A stretch of 10,811 nucleotides of DNA from contig BBXU01001092.1 in the NCBI GenBank assembly GCA_001598975.1, forward strand, positions 1-10,811, read 5' to 3'. A program made the position numbers and the translations under genes. The notes under the pieces are model-generated. The model had not been told where the DNA came from. It saw nothing but the letters and a program-made list of their open reading frames with translations, and did not search any database. Shown here in pieces: positions 1 to 7,196 of this stretch. The DNA is from Parachlorella kessleri (taxonomy: Eukaryota; Chlorophyta; Trebouxiophyceae; Chlorellales; Chlorellaceae). How positions within the stretch are numbered: the first letter of the stretch is position 1; the number at the start of each line of letters is the position of its first letter.

Positions 1-31
1 CCCCACCTACCACCCACACACACAGTCTCAC

Positions 32-2292
32 CAGCAAAGCGGAGCTCCCTGAACTCCCGCCAGTTGATGGGCTTGTAGACCGCCGGCCGCTCTGCTGAGA
101 TGAAAGCAGGCAGGGGCGCAATGGTGGCATCAGCCCTGGGGTTGAAGAAGAAGGGGGCCGAGTAGCGGCCCTGGTTGTGGGGGGAGCGCACCCGGTGCAG
201 GGGAGCCTTCAGGATGTCATTAGACAGCACCTGCACGCAACACCCAGCCTCCTTGAGGGCACAGCAGCGGTCCGCTCAGCAAGTATGGGCACACATAGGC
301 ATCTGCTATGGCAAAGCAGCTAGAGCCAGCCCGGCTACAGCACATAACTCTCATCAGGATGAGCGTGCTGCATTACCACACACAACGCATTGGCCTCACG
401 AAGCGCTATCCAGGAAAGGTGCAGGTCAGCAACGTTGCTCTTGCCACCTCACCTGCGCCTGGTCTCCCACATTGATGGTCAGTGCGTTGGGCGCCGGGGT
501 GACTGCATGCCAGGTACCGTCCTTGAAGAACTCCAGGCCATGGACCTTGGGATCCTGGACCAGGATGGTCAGGAACCCAGCATCTGCACCAGGCAAAGAG
601 TACACTCGGCTGCCCTGTACAGGGGATCGGGGATGATTCGCTTGCTATGCCTGGTGAACGTTGACGGAAAACCGAGCTACCTAAACCGCCCCTAGATGCA
701 GACCAAGTGTGGCCGTGTAATGCATGTTCATCCCAGCCAGAAGAGCTTGGGGCCAAGGGTCAGCACACCTGTGTGGTGGTTCAAGCTCAAGCCCTCCTCT
801 GAAGCCGGGGTGGCGGGGTAGTAGTTGAGGCGCATGAAGGAAGTGTGCGGGCCCTGGAGGTGGCACCAGCATGTTTCCCTGGCTATTGTCAAGCTACTGC
901 CCAGCCCCACCAAAAAGAGCCAACGGTAACACATGCAGGCCGAGTTGGAGAACTTGCCAGTCATGTGCCTATAGCCCTGCCTGCAAGATTGGCCTGTACG
1001 GGGCTGCCAAGCGCACTGCCAGCGCCTTTGCTGATTGTCAACAAACCAGCACCAAGGCTTGCAGGATCTGCCTGCAGCGCTGAAGGGCAAAAAAACCTGT
1101 CCCAGCAGCCGTTTCATTACCAGGCAATGCGAGTGTTGGCTCACCTCAAACACTGGGCGCAGGGTCTGTGCAGGCAGGCCCAGCCCCAGGCAGAAGGCCT
1201 CCAGCAGCTTGAATGACACGCGTGACATCTCATTCAGGTAGGCCGTCATCACAGCCTGGAACTCCCCCTGCAGCAAATGCTCAAAAATTGCTCGGACATG
1301 CTGCCGTACACTGGGCATCCTGTCGTGCACCAAATGGAGGCGCAGTCTGAGTGGCTCAAGCTGCCGGGAGGAGCTCCAAAGATGGCCTGTGACTGTAGCA
1401 ATCCCCTAGGCCAGGTTGTAACAGTGTCAATGGCAACAAGAGCAAAACGACATGCCAGCCAGTGAACGGAGCTGAACCCTTGCTAAGCCCACACTGGCAG
1501 CAGGACTCATATGGTACTTCTCGAGGCAGAATCCAGCACCCACCTCTTCCTCGGGCCACTGGTTGGGAGCTGTGAACCCCGGCAGACTCGCATCAATCTC
1601 ATGGCAGAAGTCAAAGGCCTCCTTCAAGTCCAGGGTTTGCTTGGTGTACTCGTCATTGAAGAAGCCATTTGGGTTCTCACGATTGCGTTTGATCTGCAGG
1701 GTGGCAAGGATAAGGATATGAAGGGCTGTGCTACCTTGTTGTCAGCCTGTGCCATGTAATCAGGCGAGCACAGGCCATCCAAAGCAGCAGCACTTGCCTT
1801 CAGCTTCTTCTCCAGGGGCAGGTCAAAGAAGGCCCGCATGGTCCTCTGCAGAAGTATAACAGCAGTGTCAAACAGCCACACGGTGTTGCACGATGCATGT
1901 AATAGCACAACCAGCGTCTGCCGTGCCGCTTGCCTTGGTAGCAAGACATCCTTGGCAAGGTGCCCAAGCCACCAGTGACACTAGGCAGCCTGATCAATCT
2001 ACCGACCCACCTGCATGTTAGACTGTAACAGATCATCAACACCATGATTGACGAGTTGAAAGCAGCCGAACTCGCTTCCAGCTGCTGCCAGCTGCTCAGC
2101 TACAGAGAAGGGCGGCAGCTCTGGGTCATTCTCCTTGTCGAGGAACCCTTGTGCATCGATGACCGGCGGCTCCAGACGCTTTGCCTGGAGGAAGGCAGAG
2201 GCAGGACTGCTGACGTGCCTATACTGGCTTGGGCGCCGCCTCTGCACAACACCGACAAAACGTACGCTGGGGAGAGATACGGCAAGCACCAT
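32..2292 (-). CDS. 2-oxoglutarate/Fe(II)-dependent dioxygenase, isopenicillin N synthase/gibberellin-oxidase-like (3' end outside window)
   Basis: Non-heme iron oxygenase of the plant DOXC/IPNS type, which couples 2-oxoglutarate decarboxylation to oxidation of a small molecule; the substrate is not predictable. Seven exons read on the minus strand: 2292-2011, 1845-1735, 1693-1544, 1267-1145, 853-769, 583-453, 230-32. All junctions are GT/AG and keep frame, giving 360 residues before the last visible donor (minus GT at 31-30). The N-terminal DIOX_N part is at about residues 45-100 (SEFGCFQLVNHGV), followed by FFDLPLEKKLK, NPNGFFNDEYTKQTLD and LRLNYYP-like MRLNYYP (229-235). The iron ligands are H249, D251 (HHTDAGFLTIL; the Asp codon is split by an intron) and H306 (LHRV). 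The 2-oxoglutarate motif is R316-Y-S318, then PFFFNP and INWREF. The start ATG has A at -3 and G at +4. Residues 1-42 are rich in Arg, Ser and Ala with no acidic residue, which suggests import into an organelle. The final tail lies beyond base 1. It is transcribed divergently from the cysteine synthase. Confidence 0.92.
1694..1734 (-). other. 41-nt intron in the dioxygenase gene
   Basis: On the minus strand the intron starts GTAGCACAGC and ends CCACCCTGCAG, 41 nt in all. The upstream exon ends ...YMAQADNK and the downstream exon begins IKRNRENPNGFF. The length is not a multiple of three, and reading through it loses the conserved NPNGFF...TLDLKEAFDF block, so it must be removed to give the family protein. 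It is far shorter than every other intron in the window (76-350 nt). Confidence 0.85.
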
Positions 2293-2536
2293 GATCGCCC
2301 TTATGCGTTGATCGTCAACCTGAGTGCCTCAGCGGTGTTGTGCTGGTCAATCGTGACATGGGTTGATAAGCACAAATGCTCGCACAAGTGTCGGGCGCGG
2401 GCAGGGTGACGCAGCCCCTCCCAGCAAAACGTCTAGCCAGCACTTCAGATCAAGGCGTGAAAAGAGGCTGTGTTCGGCAATCTCTACCTAAGGTTTGCTT
2501 AACAATTCGCAGTACGGCCCCACAAAGCGTCGAAAC
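2293..2536. promoter_or_regulatory. Divergent intergenic region (putative bidirectional promoter and both 5' UTRs)
   Basis: These 244 bp separate the start codons of the minus-strand dioxygenase and the plus-strand cysteine synthase, so they must hold both 5' UTRs and at least the core promoters. I see no TATA box. Next to the dioxygenase start are two abutting perfect 5-3-5 dyads: GTTGA-TCG-TCAAC at 2307-2319 and CTGAG-TGC-CTCAG at 2320-2332. They lie 15 bp upstream of that ATG, so they may be in its 5' UTR. A GATAAG hexamer sits at 2365-2370. A bidirectional role is inferred from geometry only. Confidence 0.5.
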
Positions 2537-5500
2537 ATGGCTCCCGGTGCAGTGGCGATCGACGAGGTGGCCCCCAACCTTAAGAAGGGCCTGCCCATCT
2601 CAGTCAGCAAGCCCAAAGACGAGACGGTGATCGAGTCAGCCAGCGAACTTGTTGGTGAGATCGGTCGTAAGGCAAACGCCGCCGCCACCTGACTGAAGTG
2701 CGGGCAGAGCACCATCGCCATCCTGCACTGAAGTACCTGAACGCTTGCAGGTCAGACACCACTTGTCTATTTGCGCAAGATCAATGACACTGGAGCAACT
2801 ATTGCCGCGAAGCTTGAAAGCTTCCAGCCCCTCAGCAGGTGTGTTACCCAAGCACGGGGGCTGGTACTAGGGTTGCTGCCCAGGAGCATGCCTGTGGGCC
2901 CTACCAGACGACTTTGCCTGGTCTGCGTATGTTGGCAAAATGCAAGGCATGCCCAGGCAAGGTACCAGGGTGCCAGCCGCCAAGGTTGTGTGGCAGAAGG
3001 CAATGGCCAGCAATACCACGCCCGGCGGCGTGTTGTGCTCTGCAGTGTCAAGGACAGGATTGCCTTGGCGATGATTAAGGATGCGGAAGAGAGAGGCATC
3101 ATCACCCCTGGCAAGGTAAGCAAGAGCAGTTGATGCCTGCGTCCCAGCCCATCAGCCTGCAACCCTCCCTCCCCCTGTGTAAGCTGGCTGCCAAGGGTGC
3201 ACAGCCGAGCCCTGACTGACAGACTGGCTCCCTCAAACCCGTCGCCTAAATCCCTCAGACTACCACCATGCGCTCACTGCTGCAGACCGTGCTGGTGGAG
3301 GCCACCTCTGGCAACACTGGGGTCTCCCTGGCGTACCAGGCAGCGGCCCGGGGGTACAAGCTGATCTTGACGATGCCCTACTTCTGCTCCCTCGAGCGCA
3401 GGGTGGTGCAAAAGGTGGGTGGGCAGGGCGGGCTTGCTCTCCAAGGCCGCTCCCGAACCTGCACGTGGGCTGGCGCCCGCAGCAGCTGCTAGGATAGGAT
3501 GTCTCGAGTGCGCACGGCCCCTGATGCCTGCAGCCGCTGTGTGCCGAGCCGAGTTCTTTCAGTGCCTCTCAGTGCTTCACACGTGCCTTGCGTGGCCCTT
3601 GGTGCAGTCATTTGGCGCTGAGCTGGTGCTCTCGGACCCCGCAAAGGGTGAGTTCATACAGTTCAGGCTGCTCATCCTCACTCCTGCGCCACAATGACAC
3701 ATGCCATGGAGTGCACAAATGTCAACAGCATGACTTGTGCACCTCAACAGCTGCGCACTTGGTGGCATGAGATTGGGCATGCCTCGCCTTCTTGCATGCA
3801 TCCTGTCAAATCCACCAGGGTCCCATTCATATGTGCTTGAGGGCTGTTGCAGGCTGCATTGGTGCCTACGAGAAGGCCCTGGAGGTGCTGGAGAGGACGC
3901 CTAACTCGTACATGCTCAACCAGTTCGGTGAGCGGACTACCTAAGCCTGTGCCACTTTGGGTGGCTGCAAAGATGACTGCTGAGTCAATTGGCAGCTGTG
4001 CCCTTCTAGCGAGTCAGTTGGCTGTACATTTCTGCAATGGAGTGAAGGTGTGCCCCATCTGAGTGGACTCAAGCCTCTGCGTGCCACCCTGGCTGCTGCA
4101 GAGAACCCGGCCAACCCCAACATCCACTACACCACCACGGGGCCCGAGTGAGTAACCCTGGCCGTTATTGCTCTCAAGGATGCACTTCCCCACACCAGTT
4201 TGCGCGCCAGCGGCATTGTACGAGGTGGATGTCCATCAGATGCCATCTAGACTGTGTGACCACTACCTGCCTGAACATACACTTTACCTGACATGGTCAC
4301 ACGTTCGCTTTGCAGGATCTGGAAGGCCAGCGGTGGTAAGGTGAGCAAACACTCACACCGCTCAGCAGTGTTGCTCCCGTGAAGTGATGGCCTGCCAAAT
4401 AGCAGCTACCCTCTGCTGCTGCTATTGCATCAGCCTGCTGCAGACTCATGCACATCAGTGCAAGCCCTGGGTATGGCTGCCTGCAGGTTGACATCTTCAT
4501 TGCCGGTGTCGGCACCGGTGGCACAGTGTCAGGTGCTGGCCGGTATCTGAAGGAGAAGAACCCCAACATCAAGGTCAGCCACCAGATGCTCTTGTGGCTG
4601 GCGCTTGCGGTAGTGCACCCACCTGCTCAAGCACCGCTGTCGCCTGGCTCATGGCGTACATACACCACAACACACCTGACCAGCCGCTGCTGTCCACACC
4701 GCCTTCTCCTCCAGCTCTTTATTGCCCCGTGCCGCCCCGCTATGCTTCCGCAGGTGATCGCCGTGGAGCCCACTGAGAGCCCTGTCATCAGCGGCGGCAC
4801 CCACTCCCCGCACCTCATCCAGGGCATGGGGGCCGGCTTCATCCCCAAGGTGCTGGATGTAGACCTCCTGGATGAGGTGGTCACGGTGAGTAAGGAAGGA
4901 CCCTGACGCTTGGGCTTTCCATTTGGGCTGTCGACAGCCCACTGTGCCCTAGTTAGGCATGGGGAGGGTGGTGCGGGGCTTGGAGGAGCAAGGAGATGTT
5001 CCAGGACGGCTGGCTGGCTGGTACTGTCACACTCCCCCGGCCTGGGGCACTGGGGCATAGTGAAGCAGCGCGTAGGTAGCCTTCACCTAGACCCAGTCGG
5101 GCATTTGCAACAGCCCAGTCCCAACCTGAGCAACTAGCCTGTTCAGCTGCCCCTGGCATCCCTGTAGCATGCACTGCCAGTACGGTAGTGCGCTGGAAGA
5201 CAAGCCTAGCCTGGCACTGCGCTTGCTTGCTGCAGGTCTCCAGCCAGGAGGCCCTGGTGACTGCCAGGAGGCTGGCCAAGGAGGAGGGAATCTTTGTGGG
5301 CATCAGCTCCGGTGCCACCGGCACAGCTGCACTCAAGGTGCGTGTCGAACTGTGCACAACTGTGCATAAAAGCGGTGAGGTGTTGGTCAGCAGGGAGGGT
5401 GTGGGCATGTCAAGTTGACGCTGTGCAGGGGCCTGCGGTGTTTGCCTGCTGCCTGACAGTGCCAGAGGGGCTGTGGGGCTGGACGCCTGCCATCCTTGCA

Positions 5501-6056
5501 ATTTGTAGGGTATGCAGACGCAGCTAGGTCCTCCTTCGTCACTCTCGGCATCATAAACCATAGAGGCGCGGCTTACCTGCAACAGGCTAGACATAGGCTG
5601 TTTTGTCCTGGCTGCCGTCCACAGTTGCTTCACTGCTGTTGGCTCCCGCCCGGCTGCAGGTTGCCAGCCGGCCAGAGAACAAGGGCAAGACCATTGTGGT
5701 GGTCTTTGCCTCGCTGGGGGAGCGCTACCTGTCCACCAAGCTCTTTGAGGTCAGCCACAGCACCTGCAGACGGACAGAAGCAGGCTTTGTTCAGGGCGGT
5801 ACATGGTGTGACTAGTTTGGTGTTCGGCTGGTGACCTGACCGGGAAGCATACAAGGTCTGCGCGGCTGCTTGTTGTCAAAATATGTATGGTCAGCCACCA
5901 AGGCCAGGAATCTGCCGGTCCAACTGCTGGTCCCTCCATCCCACGTTCCCTTAGACAGCAGATTTCACAAGCGCCTAGCTGATGCCTTGCTGTCCGCAGG
6001 AGTTGTATGACGAGGCGAAGGCCCAGACCTTTGAAGAGTGGAAGGCCATGCTTTAG
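2537..6056 (+). CDS. OASTL: Cysteine synthase / O-acetylserine (thiol)lyase (PLP-dependent, fold type II)
   Basis: Makes L-cysteine from O-acetylserine and sulfide, the last step of sulfate assimilation. Thirteen exons: 2537-2654, 2751-2838, 3046-3115, 3286-3414, 3608-3647, 3853-3927, 4102-4147, 4316-4340, 4487-4573, 4754-4885, 5236-5337, 5660-5749, 6000-6056. They give 352 aa ending in TAG. All 12 introns are GT/AG, all end in GCAG, and every split codon restores the family sequence. Landmarks: [11 protein letters not shown] (37-47); SSVKDR with the PLP lysine K71; substrate loop TSGNTG (99-104); LERR (128-131); [32 protein letters not shown]-phosphate loop [10 protein letters not shown] (204-213); [18 protein letters not shown] (292-297), whose Ser contacts the pyridine nitrogen; GERYLST. 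The ATG has A at -3 and G at +4. The N-terminus is about 25 residues longer than plant cytosolic forms but contains acidic residues, so it is not a clear transit peptide. Departures from consensus are [18 protein letters not shown] and FASLGERY. A beta-cyanoalanine or S-sulfocysteine synthase variant cannot be excluded. Confidence 0.95.
4316..4340 (+). other. 25-nt micro-exon of the cysteine synthase gene
   Basis: This exon encodes the end of the [10 protein letters not shown] stretch. It is bounded by TTTGCAG before and GTGAGC after. Its first base completes the Glu codon begun in the exon ending at 4147. The conserved TGPEIW..(T/S)GGK segment of the family is lost without it, so this very small exon is well supported. 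Confidence 0.9.
5008..5021. repeat. Short tetranucleotide run (GGCT)3 in intron 10 of the cysteine synthase gene
   Basis: Three GGCT units plus GG lie inside the 350-nt intron between 4886 and 5235. It is too short to be more than a minor microsatellite. Confidence 0.6.
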
Positions 6057-6446
6057 GTCGCTTGCCAGAAAGACAGGGCTACTGCACCTGGTGAATGCAA
6101 GCAGCGGTGCGGGCTGTTTCATGCTCTCTTTGAGCACGACTGAGTGATACTGTGAATTGCAAAACATGTCTACATGCACCTACCTTTCTTATATAGCTAG
6201 CTCGTGTTGCATAGTGAGTGGGGGTAACACATAGGTTTAACCATGTAGCTGTCCTTTGACAAAGCTTCGCCTGGGGTTAAATTTACTCTGGGGCTTGGCT
6301 CCCTCCTTGCAGTGCTGCAAGGTAGCACAGTTGGTTGGTTTTAGCAATGGGTCTCTCCATGGCCCTTCCATGCATTTGGGCCATTTGCCTTCTGCTTGAA
6401 GCAAGACAAACACCAAATTTCATCCTCAGGTGGCATACTTGCAGTC

Positions 6447-6451
6447 TGTAA
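6447..6451 (+). terminator. Candidate TGTAA poly(A) signal for the cysteine synthase
   Basis: TGTAA is the usual polyadenylation signal of green algae. This is the first copy on the plus strand after the stop at 6056 and would give a 3' UTR of roughly 400 nt. A pentamer is weak evidence by itself. Confidence 0.35.
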
Positions 6452-7175
6452 GGGTGAGTCACCTTGTCTCCCGGCTGGGAGAGAGTTGGCGGGCAAGCAC
6501 AAACTACGTGCTCAACAGCTACTACTTCCCCGACCTCTTTGGCACAGTAGACTGGCCTAGGTACACAGGCAAACAGACCCCGCAACTATCATTCACGGAA
6601 TAGGCTGGCCACTGCTCACCAGGGCGCGTTGTTCGTGCTTCCTGGAAGCCGCGCTGCAGCAAAGTACTCTTAATCTCTCCATGGGATTTGTTCTGCCTCC
6701 TCCTGCTTCCTGCCGCCCTGCCTCGACGCCGCTGTCTGGCTCAGTGCTGCAGGTATAGGTGTACAATAGGCGGCTGAAGTTGTACCACCCAGTGGCCCAG
6801 CCGGGCCCTGCCACGGGTGCCTGGTGGTAAGTTGTAACCGTTGCTATGGTGTCAAGAGCCATGCAGCGCACAGTAGGGAAATCAGTGGGGCAGCCTTGCA
6901 AGCATGATGTATGGGAGATAAGAAGGGGTCCAGCTACCAAAGATAGAAAGGACTCCGAGTGAGAGCTGGTCACAGACGCGGTGAAACCTTCTTTGCTTCG
7001 GATGACAAGCTGCCACCCTCGGCCACCGCGTCTTAGCGCGTGCAACATGCTGAGCAGACACGGCAAAGCGCAGCAGACACGGTGGCCAGCCAGCATAGAA
7101 ATTGAGCCATCTCCACGTTTCAAACATCCACACGATAATCACACAGGCAATCCAAAGCTTGAAGGGATTTGAAAA

Positions 7176-7194
7176 TACTAATAAGCAGCTGCAG
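7176..7194 (+). promoter_or_regulatory. Possible branch point (TACTAAT) and 3' splice site just before the ATG of the secreted protein gene
   Basis: TACTAAT at 7176-7182 resembles the spliceosomal branch-point consensus. It is followed by CTGCAG ending at 7194, the commonest acceptor in this window, two bases before the ATG at 7197. This could be the end of an intron in the 5' UTR, or of an intron preceding an unseen upstream exon. The branch-to-acceptor distance of about 13 nt is short, so it may be chance. Confidence 0.3.
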
Positions 7195-7196
7195 CC

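Larger units (their letters stand above)
6057..7196. other. Intergenic region, no gene supported
   Basis: About 1.1 kb between the cysteine synthase stop and the next start codon. Open frames here on both strands show no recognisable motif, no signal peptide and no GT/AG chain that builds a conserved protein. The first about 400 bp are probably the 3' UTR of the cysteine synthase, with a TGTAA at 6447-6451 (another is at 6833-6837). An AT-richer patch near 6150-6290 includes TATATAG and AAATTTA. The right end should hold the promoter and 5' UTR of the secreted protein gene. I see no tRNA, transposon ends or tandem array. Confidence 0.6.

Noticed and set aside
728..1333. Single 201-codon minus-strand gene
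   Set aside because: It contains two true dioxygenase exons (1267-1145, 853-769) but reads through the intron between them; the family match stops exactly at the GT/AG sites.
2307..2332. Bacterial-type operator or terminator
   Set aside because: The genes are spliced and eukaryotic, so bacterial operon logic does not apply; the dyads are kept only as a curiosity.
2495..2536. Upstream start for cysteine synthase at TTG 2495
   Set aside because: Nuclear genes start at ATG; the first in-frame ATG at 2537 has a good context and gives a sensible N-terminus.
3268..3285. Internal start ATG before the TSGNTG exon of cysteine synthase
   Set aside because: An in-frame ATG at 3268 precedes the exon, but splicing at CTGCAG/ACC (3285/3286) joins PGK directly to [12 protein letters not shown], exactly as in the family.
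4953..5633. 226-codon open frame on the minus strand
   Set aside because: It lies antisense across two exons and introns of the cysteine synthase and has no domain or motif; it is a by-product of GC-rich sequence.
6593..7123. 176-codon minus-strand open frame in the intergenic region
   Set aside because: It has no recognisable motif and no splice chain leading to one, and codon content is not distinct from the surrounding non-coding sequence.
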